NCBI GenBank assembly: GCA_007844125.1
Contig: CM017561.1
Span: 65,712,438 to 65,776,437, forward strand
Direction: 5' to 3'
Origin: Sinonovacula constricta
Lineage: Eukaryota > Mollusca > Bivalvia > Cardiida > Solecurtidae
DNA length: 64,000 nucleotides
Positions 1-12,657 of this stretch are shown piece after piece. The notes below the pieces were generated by a model. That model saw nothing but the letters and a program-made list of their open reading frames with translations. It made no database searches and was not told the origin of the DNA. The position numbers and the translations under genes are program-made. Each line of letters begins with the position of its first letter. The first letter of the stretch is position 1.

Positions 1-703
1 ACATGGACTTTTTCACTTTATTAACAGTCTGTTGGTATGTTTGGGCATTAAATTTCCTATTTTGAAGAGAATCTTGATCTTTTGGTTGTCAAAAGAACCT
101 GAAACCATGTAGAATAAAAAGAAAGCAAAAGTCTTAAACACCTATGCAAAATAATGGACTGATCCACTTTTATAGGAAGTATATATTTCATTGAAATTTA
201 GGGGTGACCGATTGGCAATTTGGCGGTATGTATATTCTATGAAGCAGAACCTTCTTACAAGTTGCAAAAGTTGGCTATTTCTGTATTTTTCTGATAGACA
301 ATAAAAAGCTCGTTTCATCTATATGTGGTTATGAGGGTCCATCATAACTTGGTCATGGTGCAATTTGCGCGATTCACTATAGAATATAGAACACACTTAT
401 TTAGTGGCGTCTAATCTCAAACTCGAAGTACTAAACCATGGATGAATGTGGTACAGGGCTAGCAGACTTAGTTTAGAAGTACCATTGCAGTGAGCCTTAT
501 TATACACTGTTCCCCGCGACTGAAATCGTCGAAAAACATGCAATTGACATTTTAAAACCGCCTTATCTGAATTTCAAATTGTTCATATACCCGTTTGCCT
601 TTTCTATTAATAGCACCAAGATATTTTGTTATTAAGCCCGTGTTTACAAACTTTCACAGATAAATAACGTGTCGTTTTCGAAGAAGTTTACGTCACCCAC
701 CCC

Positions 704-857
704 TGTAAATCGCGGAACTTCCTTAATTCGGAACACCTCGCCCATTTTCGCCCGCCTATTCTCTAGCGAGAACGAGAATGTCAGAGGGCATCCGCTCGCA
801 TGTGCAAAATTTTTCAGCATTCCATATATAGGCGGCGCGCTTCAGCGCGTTGCCAAT
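704..857. repeat. ~155-bp dispersed element, copy 1 of 2
   Basis: This stretch matches 1303-1457 over its whole length, in the same orientation. Shared blocks include GTAAATCGCG, GAACGAGAATGTC, CGCATGTGCAAAATTT and GGCGGCGC..TTCAGCGCGT. A TATA-like TATATA lies at 825-830, followed by a short inverted repeat (GCGC..GCGC). The two copies differ by scattered substitutions, so the duplication is old. The copies may be a small mobile element or a duplicated promoter-like module; what they are is not known to me. The short reading frame across it is not supported as a gene. Confidence 0.7.
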
Positions 858-988
858 CAACGATGCTAATAATCAATAATACAAATAATTAACAATTGTT
901 ACTGATCAATATTTTTTGTCTGTTTAAATGTTTCGTTTGTTATATTAATTGTAAAAACACAAAGAAAAAAGTCACAGAATTTTTTTTT

Positions 989-1063
989 GCAACAGGATTC
1001 GATCTCTGGAGACCGTTAACATCAGAACAAGATCATAAACACTGCGCTATTCCCTGATCGCCA
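989..1063 (-). repeat. tRNA-like retroposon (SINE head or tRNA pseudogene)
   Basis: On the minus strand this ~75-nt stretch has a pol III A-box-like TAGCGCAGTG and a B-box-like GATCGAATCC at the spacing of a tRNA. It ends directly in a run of A on the minus strand (the T run at 981-988 on +), as retroposed copies do. The acceptor stem pairs poorly, so it is not a working tRNA. A SINE head is the likeliest reading. Confidence 0.4.
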
Positions 1064-1302
1064 TCTGTGTGTGAGTAAAATAAGATTTTGTACAACATGC
1101 CACTACAGATGCTATCGATCTATTTTAAGAAATAGATACAATAGTAAATTTTAAACGAATAACCAATAGTTTTCATAAGATTTATAAACATATTAATACA
1201 AAGAACAACTTTACATATAATATATAATACTGCATATTGGCTATAGTTATATATATAAGAAACAACGCCATTTAACGAAATAGGACACGTACGTTGGGAA
1301 TG

Positions 1303-1457
1303 TGTAAATCGCGAAACTTCCGGAATTCGGAAAGCCTTGTGCATTTTCCCTCGATCATTCTCTAGCTAGAACGAGAATGTCTGAGGACATCAAATCGCAT
1401 GTGCAAAATTTATTCAGCATTCCACATATAGGCGGCGCCCTTCAGCGCGTCGCCAAT
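1303..1457. repeat. ~155-bp dispersed element, copy 2 of 2
   Basis: Second copy of the element at 704-857. Its TATA-like box is CATATA at 1425-1430. Immediately downstream lies a stable hairpin and a run of five T (see the candidate RNA at about 1450-1562), which copy 1 lacks. The homology stops at CGCCAAT on the right side of both copies. Confidence 0.7.
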
Positions 1458-1562
1458 AATGACCTTCATCGGCACTCCTCGGCGATGATGCAGACAGCAT
1501 TAGCCGAGGTGTTACGATTGTCTGTCCCCTTGCATTCCAATCAAGGTACACTGTAGGTTTTT
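1450..1562 (+). ncRNA. Possible small structured RNA (hairpin plus T5 stop)
   Basis: A hairpin pairs CCTCGGC (1477-1483) with GCCGAGG (1503-1509). An inner stem pairs ATGC (1488-1491) with GCAT (1497-1500) around a 5-nt loop. A T5 run at 1558-1562 could end pol III transcription, and a TATA-like box sits at 1425-1430, about 25 bp before the proposed start. I compared it from memory with U1-U6, U7, U11, U12, 7SK, Y and vault RNAs and saw no match. This is inference from layout only; it could be a chance hairpin. Confidence 0.2.
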
Positions 1563-1879
1563 GATGTACTTAAAGTTAACCTGTTCTGATCATGACAAAA
1601 CAGTTAAAAGATGCGAATAAGAACTTTGTTGTTTTTTATAATAAGATGTTTTGTGAATTATGAAAATATATTAAGGTCACCATTTTAAAATTGATTCTCA
1701 TATAGAATAGACCAAATGCAATTTTATGTTACATCCAAGCAAAATAAAAACGCTAACATTGGCAAAAGTTGTTAGTATTTGTATGACAAAATGCCTTCTA
1801 GGCAAAATCTCTTCCGTTCCTTTTCTGCATAGGCGGACAAGCAAGTTGTAAAAAAGAAAAGGGAATATATATATTGCTA

Positions 1880-2310
1880 AGTTGATGATGATTTTATAAC
1901 TGAATGATCTGCAGCTGTGGATGTGTAGCACAGTGCAGTTCCAGTTTGCAAAATGTTGCTTATTTAAACATTTAATAACATCTATAATATGTTAACCGGA
2001 AACTGAACTTATTTTGGAAATATTTATTTGTATTTTGTGTTGCCCAAAGTATAAAGTATAGATGTATATACGTATGGAAATATTTTTGCTTGTTTGTTAA
2101 CATTTATCGTAGTTATAATTTCCTTAACTAATACTGTACTGGAATGCGACGGTAGTTTGACGATGCGTGCACAGGCGATTTGCTTGGTTGATGTGCCGAA
2201 AAACCATTGTTAAATATAAAGAAAATATCTTGAAAATGCTAAGTTAAATTTTGTTTGTTCTACAGTATTTACTGATACATGTCGTTGTTTGTTTCGTCTG
2301 ATCCAACATT
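1880..2310. repeat. Diverged dispersed repeat, related to 42205-42610
   Basis: Several ordered blocks match the stretch near 42.2-42.6 kb in the same orientation: TGATCTGCAGCT, ATTTTGTGTTGCCC, AAGTATAAAGTATA, GTGTACTGGA-like, GACGGTA.TTTGA.GATG.GTGCACAG and TTTGATAA. Spacing is similar apart from small indels. The copies are old. The family is not recognised. Confidence 0.55.
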
Positions 2311-2632
2311 TGATAAGGCCTTAAGACGAGCTTTAGTTCCATATATACTCTACATTGAAATTATGCACAGCACATTCTTGAACTACCAACTGAAATCTCA
2401 ACGCAGGCAATATTAATGTATATTTATTAAGCATAAAATCCGACGATACTGCAATGATTGTTTGCTGACAAACTAAGACACTTAAAGATAGCCATACTGT
2501 TGGTTGTTTCTTTCCTATTATATGAAAACGACGATCGATGGGAAAACAGAGGTACAAATGTTATCTATCTGCATTTTATCATCCATTTAGAAGGTAAGTA
2601 TGTGTTTGCCTCTTTCGGTATATTTTCGTGAA

Positions 2633-3112
2633 GAATTTGAACCAGTTTCACCAACAAAGTTAGGTGGCTAAAGGATTATTTTATTTTTCAGACTTTCAGA
2701 GTCAATTTAATAAAACCAATCAAAATGAGTAACCTTTTGTCCAGAGACACTTCAGAACGCATCTTAGACATTTTAGAATTTTTTTTATTCCGGGAAGCAT
2801 ACTACCCGGCACCCCCAATATTTTCTGCTGTGGTAATCATACGGACACCATGGGCTACAGGGGGAACTCAAAGAAGTCAAATGTTAAGCCTTTTCTTCCA
2901 GATAAATTTTAGGCCCGGAGACCGAATATGACATACGTTCTAAGGTTTCCAGAGAGAAATGTTTCTAAAATGTCAGAGATGCGTTCTGAAGTATATCTGG
3001 ACAAAAGATTAATAGTTTTTAATGGTTTTATTAATCTGAAAGTCTGAAAATGGGAAGACATAAACCTTTAGCAACTTAACTTTTTTTAAAGCTGGTTCGA
3101 ATTTTTAAAAAG
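2633..3112. mobile_element. Foldback / long-TIR MITE-like element
   Basis: The left arm (about 2634-2790) is an imperfect inverted repeat of the right arm (about 2955-3110). Blocks that pair in order include GAACCAG, GCTAAAGG, TTCAGACTTTCAGA, AATAAAACCA, CTTTTGTCCAGA, ACTTCAGAACGCATCT and GACATTTTAGAA. The ~165-bp middle has no recognised coding potential. Such long inverted arms around a short core are typical of non-autonomous foldback DNA transposons. Target-site duplication was not found. Confidence 0.65.
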
Positions 3113-3233
3113 AAATTTGCCGAAATAGGCAATCACATACTGCCCTTCGAGTTTGAACATAAAATGGAGGTAAATTACATGTGTTGCTTAGTTTTCCCAT
3201 CGATTGTCGTTTGCATATAACCGGATAACAACC

Positions 3234-3470
3234 GGTCGCAGTAGCTAGAATGGTAAAGCATCGGCTTACGGATAGGGAAGTCGCGGATTCAAACTCCGAC
3301 CAGGTCAAACCAAAGACTTTAAAGTTGGTAGTAGTGGCCACTTCCTCCTAACGCTTGGGACTATGGGGACAGCATTACGCATGGCTCGTCGGTGTCAGTA
3401 AAATTGACCGGTCGGGTTCAGTTCCTGGGCACCACAAAAATGCCCCTATGCTATAATGATATAGAAATGT
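3234..3470 (+). mobile_element. tRNA-derived SINE
   Basis: The head is tRNA-like: A-box-like TAGCTAGAATGG at 3242-3253 and B-box-like GGATTCAAACTCC at about 3285-3297. A conserved-looking body follows, with GACTTTAAAGTTGGTAGTAG, CTTCCTCCTAACGCTTGG and GTCAGTAAAATTGACCGG. This order of tRNA head plus body resembles SINE families that are abundant in bivalves; that comparison is from memory. The 3' end is uncertain, and a C/TCC-rich simple repeat follows at 3492-3520. Confidence 0.6.
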
Positions 3471-3491
3471 CGCTGCACTTTCGGCAAATCC

Positions 3492-3520
3492 ACCCCCCCC
3501 CCCCCCTCCTCCTCCATCCT
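3492..3520. repeat. Poly-C / (TCC)n simple repeat
   Basis: A run of 14 C followed by several TCC units, just downstream of the SINE. Confidence 0.85.
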
Positions 3521-4618
3521 CCGCGGATAACATTTTTACTAAAATTTTCTACGACGATCAAGCGATCGAGCCGCTATGCTGAAACATAGAATTTGACGTC
3601 ACGTTTTCGGAAAACTACTAGCTGGTGTTTCTAAAAATAGTAACGGTGGAGAAAACCTTCGGGTTCTTTCGGCGTAATTCGCAGGTGCGGAAGGTGGCGA
3701 ATATCGACGAAGTTGATTTCAGTGCACTTACCTTAATAAAGCAAATGTTCTTACACCGGGCTTTATATATCACATGTTCGAGGTGATGGTGTTTTCAGTA
3801 TGGTTTTAGACGCTGCTTTTCCACCGATACATGTCTTATTAATTTATCGGTGTTAGTAAATTTCAGATGGATCATGGCAATTTTGTGGGATTGTTCTTTT
3901 TGATTTGCAAAATGTTTTTCATACGGGTACTCTTTCATTATGTAATTTAGGGCTGTAGGTCTTAGTTTGAATGCTATTAAATGAATTCAACCAGAGTGTC
4001 CTGACAGACAAAACTAGTTGATAAATATGTTGCTTTTCAAACAAAAGTTGTTTGAAGTGTTCCCCAAGGTCTATTCTTGCGACCCTTTTACTTACAATCA
4101 GCGTAAATGATATTTCAGCGCTTGTTCAACTAAACAGAAATTACTCCATGCAGATGTGTCTGGGATTTTGGTTTCTAGAAAATGCAATTCTTATATATAA
4201 CCTGTATAATCGTATATTAATGAAAATCTTATTGAAAATTAAATTGTTGAAAATTAAATATCATGGCGTTACTTTTGCCCCTCACCTGTCTTCTAAAGGC
4301 AAGGTAACCACTGTCTTATGTCTGGAAGCTTTACATATGTAGTTTTAGGGGAGTTTACTTTCTTTGAATTTCTTTGGAACCAGTACCAAATTGTGTTGGT
4401 CAGATAATAATGTGTTCTCAAAAAGTTGTGGACTGTTTCTTTTTCAATAAGTGGACACTGTGGTCCGTTATTTTCACTAGTGACTGATCATTCGCCCCAG
4501 GATTACATGTCTCTTTACATAAAGTGAGACTGTACTCTACTTCTACCTAAGGTAGGCAACTTTGCTAGAAAATATTTGTAAATTGTAAGTGAGCCATCTT
4601 GAGACACATTGAAATAAA
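3521..4618. other. No recognised feature before the satellite
   Basis: Unique-looking AT-rich DNA. The only long open stretch (4052-4342) begins at TTG rather than ATG, has no family similarity and is rejected as a gene. A missing 5' exon of the sulfotransferase gene could lie here or further left, but I could not identify one. Confidence 0.4.
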
Positions 4619-7600
4619 CCGGTATGTGTCGTGCAACCAATATCAGGGACACTTTTATACTCACTATAACATACCGGTGTGTGTCGTGCAACCAATATCA
4701 GGGACACCTTTATACTCACTATAACATACCGGTGTGTGTCGTGCAGCCAATGTCAGGGACACCTTTATACTCACTATAACATACCGGTGTGTGTCGTGCA
4801 GCCAATATCAGGGACACCTTTATACCCACTATAACATACCGGTGTGAGTCAGGCAGCCAATATCAGGGACACCTATATACTCACAATAACATACCAGTGT
4901 GTGTCGTGCAGCCAATATCAGGGACACCTATATACTCACTATAACATACCGGTGTGTGTCGTGCAGCCAATATCAGGGACACCTTTATACTCAATATAAC
5001 ATACCGGTGTGCGTCGTGCAGCCAATATCAGGGACACCTTTATACTCATTATAATATACCGGTGTGTGTCGTGCAGCCAATATTAGGGACACCTTTATAC
5101 TCACTATAACATACCGGTGTGTGTCGTGCAGCCAATATCAGGGACACCTTTATACTCACAATAACATACCAGTGTGTGTCGGGCAGCCAATATCAGGGAC
5201 AACTTTATACTCACTATAACATACCGGTGTGTGTCGTGCAGCCAATATCAGGGACACCTATATACTCACTATAACATACCGGTGTGTGTCGTGCAGCCAA
5301 TATCAGGGTCACCTTTATACTCACTATAACATACCGGTGTGTGTCGTGCAGCCAATGTCAGGGACACCTTTATACTCACTATAACATACCGGTGTGCGTC
5401 GTGCAGCCAATATCAGGGAACACCTTTATACTCATTATAATATTACCGGTGTGTGGTCGTGCAGCCAATATTAGGGACACCTTTATACTCACTATAACAT
5501 ACCGGTGTGTGTCGTGCAGCCAATATCAGGGACACCTTTATACTCACAATAACATACCAGTGTGTGTCGGGCAGCCAATATCAGGGACAACTTTATACTC
5601 ACTATAACATACCGGTGTGTGTCGTGCAGCCAATATCAGGGACACCTATATACTCACTATAACATACCGGTGTGTGTCGTGCAGCCAATATCAGGGACAC
5701 CTATATACTCACTATAACATACCGGTGTGTGTCGTGCAGCCAATATTAGGGACACCTTTATACTCACTATAACATACCGGTGTGTGTCGGGCAGCCAATA
5801 TCAGGGACACCTATATACTCACTTTAACATACCGGTGTGAGTCGGGCAGCCAATATCAGGGACACCTATATACTCACTATAACATACCGGTGTGTGTCGT
5901 GCAGCCAATGTCAGGGACACCTTTATACTCACTATAACATACCGGTGTGTGTCGTGCAGCCAATATCAGGGACACCTTTATACCCACTATAACATACCGG
6001 TGTGAGTCAGGCAGCCAATATCAGGGACACCTATATACTCACAATAACATACCAGTGTGTGTCGTGCAGCCAATATCAGGGACACCTATATACTCACTAT
6101 AACATACCGGTGTGAGTCGGGCAGCCAATATCAGGAACACCTTTATACTCACTATAACATACCGGTGTGTGTCGTGCAGCCAATATCAGGGACACCTATA
6201 TACTCACTATAACATACCGGTGTGAGTCGTGCAGCCAATATCAGGGACACCTATATACTCACTATAACATACCGGTGTGAGTCGGGCAGCCAATATCAGG
6301 GACACCTATATACTCACAATAACATACCAGTGTGTGTCGTGCAGCCAATATCAGGGACACCTATATACTCACTATAACATACCGGTGTGTGTCGTGCAGC
6401 CAATATCAGGGACACCTATATACTCACTATAACATACCGGTGTGAGTCGTGCAGCCAATATCAGGGACACCTATATACTCACTATAACATACCGGTGTGA
6501 GTCGGGCAGCCAATATCAGGGACACCTATATACTCACAATAACATACCAGTGTGTGTCGTGCAGCCAATAATCAGGGACACCTATATACTCACTATAACA
6601 TACCGGTGTGTGTCGTGCAGCCAATATCAGGGACACCTATATACTCACTATAACATACCGGTGTGAGTCGTGCAGCCAATATCAGGGACACCTATATACT
6701 CACAATAACATACCAGTGTGTGTCGGGCAGCCAATATCAGGGACACCTATATACTCACAATAACATACCAGTGTGTGTCGTGCAGCCAATATCAGGGACA
6801 CCTATATACTCACTATAACATACCGGTGTGTGTCGTGCAGCCAATGGCAGGGACACCTGTATGCTCACTATAACATACCGGTGTGTGTCGTGCAGCCAAT
6901 ATCAGGGACACCTATATACTCACTATAACATACCGGTGTGTGTCGTGCAGCCAATGTCAGGGACACCTGTATACTCACTATAACATACTGGTGTGAGTCG
7001 TGCAACCAATATCAGGGACACTTTTATACTCACTATAACATACCGGTGTGTGTCGTGCAGCCAATATCAGGGACACCTTTATACTCACTATAACATACCG
7101 GTGTGTGTCGTGCAGCCAATATCAGGGACACGTTTATACTCACTATAACATACCGGTGTGAGTCGTGCAGCCAATATCAGGGACACCTTTATACTCACTA
7201 TAACATACCGGTGTGTGTCGTGCAGCCAATGTCAGGGACACCTATATACTCACTATAACATACTGGTGTGAGTCGTGCAACCAATATCAGGGACACTTTT
7301 ATACTCACTATAACATACCGGTGTGAGTCGGGCAGCCAATATCAGGAACACCTTTATACTCACTATAACATACCGGTGTGAGTCGGGCAGCCAATATCAG
7401 GGACACCTATAAACTCACTATAACATACCAGTGTGTGTCGTGCAGCCAATATCAGGGACACGTTTATACTCACTATAACATACCGGTGTGAGTCGTGCAG
7501 CCAATATCAGGGACACCTTTATACTCACTATAACATACCGGTGTGTGTCGTGCAGCCAATATCAGGGACACTTTTATACTCACTATAACATACCGGTGTG

Positions 7601-10600
7601 TGTCGGGCAGCCAATATCAGGGACACCTTTATACTCACTATAACATACCGGTGTGAGTCGGGCAGCCAATGTCAGGGACACCTATATACTCACTATAACA
7701 TACCGGTGTGAGTCGGGCAGCCAATATCAGGGACACCTTTATACTCACTATAACATACCGGTGTGAGTCGGGCAGCCAATATCAGGGACACCTTTATACT
7801 CACTATAACATACCGGTGTGCATCGTGCAATCAATATCAGGGACACTTTTATACTCACTATAACATACCGGTGTGTGTCGTGCAGCCAATGTCAGGGACA
7901 CCTTTATACTCACTATAACATACCGGTGTGAGTCGGGCAGCCAATGTCAGGGACACCTTTATACTCACTATAACATACCGGTGTGAGTCGGGCAGCCAAT
8001 ATCAGGGGCACCTATATACTCACTATAATATACCGGTGTGAGTCGGGCAGCCAATATCAGGGACACCTTTATACTCACTATAACATACCGGTGTGTGTCG
8101 TGCAGCCAATGTCAGGGACACCTTTATACTCACTATAACATACTGGTGTGAGTCGTGCAACCAATATCAGGGACACCTATATACTCACTATAACATACCG
8201 GTGTGAGTCGTGCAACCAATATCAGGGACACCTTTATACTCACTATAACATACTGGTGTGAGTCGTGCAACCAATATCAGGGACACCTTTATACTCACTA
8301 TAACATAACGGTGTGTGTCGTGCAGCCAATATCAGGGACACCTTTATACTCACTATAACATACCGGTGTGAGTCGGGCAGCCAATGTCAGGGACACCTTT
8401 ATACTCACTATAACAAACCGGTGTGAGTCGGGCAGCCAATATCAGGGACACCTATATACTCACTATAACATACCGGTGTGAGTCGGGCAGCCAATATCAG
8501 GGACACCTTTATACTCACTATAACATACCGGTGTGTGTCGTGCAGCCAATGTCAGGGACACCTTTATACTCACTATAACATACTGGTGTGAGTCGTGCAA
8601 CCAATATCAGGGACACCTATATACTCACTATAACATACCGGTGTGAGTCGTGCAACCAATATCAGGGAAACCTTTATACTTACTATAACATACTGGTGTG
8701 AGTCGTGCAACCAATATCAGGGACACCTTTATACTCACTATAACATACCGGTGTGTGTCGTGCAGCCAATATCAGGGACACCTATATACTCACTATAACA
8801 TACCGGTGTAAGTCGGGCAGCCCATATCAGGGACACCTATATACTCACAATAAGATACCAGTGTGTGTCGTGCAGCCAATATCAGGGACACCTATATACT
8901 CACTATAACATACCGGTGTGAGTCGGGCAGCAAATGTCAGGGACACCTTTATACTCACTATAACATACCGGTGTGTGTCGTGCAGCCAATGTCAGGGACA
9001 CCTTTATACTCACTATAACATACCGGTGTGAGTCGGGCAGCCTATATCAGGGACACCTATATACTCACTATAACATACCGGTGTGTGTCGTGCAGCCAAT
9101 GTCAGGGACACCTTTATACTCACTATAACATACCGGTGTGTGTCGTGCAAACAATATCAGGGACACCTTTATACTCACTATAACATACCGGTGTGTGTCG
9201 TGCAGCCAATGTCAGGGACACCTTTATACTCACTATAACATACCGGTGTGAGTCGGGCAGCCAATGTCAGGGACACCTATATACTCACTATAACATACCG
9301 GTGTGTGTCGGGCAGCCAATATCAGGGACACCTTTATACTCACTATAACATACCGGTGTGAGTCGGGCAGCCAATATCAGGGACACCTACATACTCACTA
9401 TAACATACCGGTGTGAGTCGGGCAGCCAATATCAGGGACACCTTTATACTCACTATAACATACCGGTGTGTGTCGTGCAGCCAATGTCAGGGACCCCTTT
9501 ATACTCACTATAACATACTGGTGTGAGTCGTGCAACCAATATCAGGGACACCTATATACTCACTATAACATACCGGTGTGAGTCGTGCAACCAATATCAG
9601 GGACACCTTTATACTCACTATAACATACTGGTGTGAGTCGTGCAACCAATATCAGGGACACCTTTATACTCACTATAACATACCGGTGTGTGTCGTGCAG
9701 CCAATATCAGGGACACCTTTATACCCACTATAACATACCGGTGTGAGTCAGGCAGCCAATGTCAGGGACACCTTTATACTCACTATAACAAACCGGTGTG
9801 CGTCGGGCAGCCAATATCAGGGACACCTATATACTCACTATAACATACCGGTGTGAGTCGGGCAGCCAATATCAGGGACACCTTTATACTCACTATAACA
9901 TACTGGTGTGAGTCGTGCAACCAATATCAGGGACACCTTTATACTCACTATAACATACCGGTGTGTGTCGTGCAGCCAATATCAGGGACACCTTTATACT
10001 CACTATAACATACCGGTGTGAGTCGTGCAACCAATATCAGGGACACCTTTATACTCACTATAACATACTGGTGTGAGTCGTGCAACCAATATCAGGAACA
10101 CCTTTATACTCACTATAACATACCGGTGTGTGTCGTGCAGCCAATATCAGGGACACCTTTATACTCACTATAACATACCGGTGTGTGTCGTGCAGCCAAT
10201 ATCAGGGACACCTTTATACTCACTATAACATACCGGTGTCTGTCGTGCAGCCAATATCAGGAACACCTTTATACTCACTATAACATACCGGTGTGTGTCG
10301 TGCAGCCAATGTCAGGGACACCTTTATACTCACTATAACATACCGGTGTGTGTCGTGCAAACAATATCAGGGACACCTTTATACTCACTATAACATACCG
10401 GTGTGTGTCGTGCAGCCAATGTCAGGGACACCTTTATACTCACTATAACATACCGGTGTGAGTCGGGCAGCCAATGTCAGGGACACCTTTATACTCACTA
10501 TAACATACCGGTGTGAGTCGGGCAGCCAATATCAGGGACACCTACATACTCACTATAACATACCGGTGTGAGTCGGGCAGCCAATATCAGGGACACCTTT

Positions 10601-12657
10601 ATACTCACTATAACATACCGGTGTGTGTCGTGCAGCCAATATCAGGGACACCTATATACTCACTATAACATACCGGTGTGAGTCGTGCAGCCAATATCAG
10701 GGACACCTTTATACTCACTATAACATACCGGTGTGTGTCGTGCAGCCAATGTCAGGGACCCCTTTATACTCACTATAACATACTGGTGTGAGTCGTGCAA
10801 CCAATATCAGGGACACCTATATACTCACTATAACATACCGGTGTGAGTCGTGCAACCAATATCAGGGACACCTTTATACTCACTATAACATACTGGTGTG
10901 AGTCGTGCAACCAATATCAGGGACACCTTTATACTCACTATAACATACCGGTGTGTGTCGTGCAGCCAATATCAGGGACACCTTTATACTCACTATAACA
11001 TACCGGTGTGAGTCAGGCAGCCAATGTCAGGGACACCTTTATACTCACTATAACAAACCGGTGTGAGTCGGGCAGCCAATATCAGGGACACCTATATACT
11101 CACTATAACATACCGGTGTGAGTCGGGCAGCCAATATCAGGGACACCTTTATACTCACTATAACATACCGGTGTGTGTCGTGCAGCCAATGTCAGGGACA
11201 CCTTTATACTCACTATAACATACTGGTGTGAGTCGTGCAACCAATATCAGGGACACCTATATACTCACTATAACATACCGGTGTGAGTCGTGCAACCAAT
11301 ATCAGGGACACCTTTATACTCACTATAACATACTGGTGTGAGTCGTGCAACCAATATCAGGGACACCTTTATACTCACTATAACATACCGGTGTGTGTCG
11401 TGCAGCCAATACCAGGGACACCTATATACTCACTATAACATACCAGTGTGTGTCGTGCAGCCAATATCAGGGACACCTATATACTCACTATAACATACCG
11501 GTGTGAGTCGGGCAGCCAATGTCAGGGACACCTATATACTCACTATAACATACTGGTGTGAGTCGTGCAACCAATATCAGGGACACTTTTATACTCACTA
11601 TAACATACCGGTGTGTGTCGTGCAGCCAATGTCAGGGACACCTTTATACTCACTATAACATACTGGTGTGAGTCGTGCAACCAATATCAGGGACACCTTT
11701 ATACTCACTATAACATACCGGTGTGTGTCGTGCAACCAATATCAGGGACACCTTTATACTCACTATAACATACTGGTGTGAGTCGTGCAACCAATATCAG
11801 GGACACCTTTATACACACTATAACATACCGGTGTGTGTCGTGCAGCCAATGTCAGGGACACCTTTATACTCACTATAACATACCGGTGTGAGTCGTGCAG
11901 CCAATATCAGGGACACCTATATACTCACTATAACATACCGGTGTGTGTCGGGCAGCCAATATCAGGGACACCTTTATACTCACTATAACATACCGGTGTG
12001 AGTCGGGCAGCCAATATCAGGGACACCTATATACTCACTATAACATACCGGTGTGTGTCGTGCAGCCAATGTCAGGGACACCTTTATACTCACTATAACA
12101 TACCGGTGTGTGTCGTGCAAACAATATCAGGGACACCTTTATACTCACTATAACATACCGGTGTGTGTCGTGCAGCCAATATCAGGGACACCTTTATACT
12201 CACAATAACATACCGGTGTGAGTCGGGCAGCCAATATCAGGGACACCTATATACTCACTATAACATACCGGTGTGTGTCGTGCAGCCAATGTCAGGGACA
12301 CCTTTATACTCACTATAACATACCGGTGTGTGTCGTGCAAACAATATCAGGGACACCTTTATACTCACTATAACATACCGGTGTGTGTCGGGCAGCCAAT
12401 ATCAGGGACACCTTTATACTCACTATAACATACCGGTGTGAGTCGGGCAGCCAATATCAGGGACACCTATATACTCACTAAAACATACCGGTGTGTGTCG
12501 TGCAAACAATATCAGGGACACCTATATACTCACTATAACATACCGGTGTGTGTCGTGCAGCCAATGTCAGGGACACCTATATACTCACTATAACATACCG
12601 GTGTGTGTCGTGCAGCCAATATCAGGGACACCTTTATACTCACTATAACATACCGGT

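Noticed and set aside
669..869. 66-codon open frame
   Set aside because: It does not begin with ATG and lies in the duplicated 155-bp element; the second copy does not keep the frame.
989..1063. Functional tRNA gene on the minus strand
   Set aside because: A- and B-box-like motifs are present but the acceptor stem pairs poorly and an A tail follows; it reads as a retroposed tRNA-like sequence.
4052..4342. 96-codon frame with a hydrophobic start, considered as the missing membrane-anchor exon of the sulfotransferase
   Set aside because: It begins at TTG, has no clear donor in phase and no family pattern.
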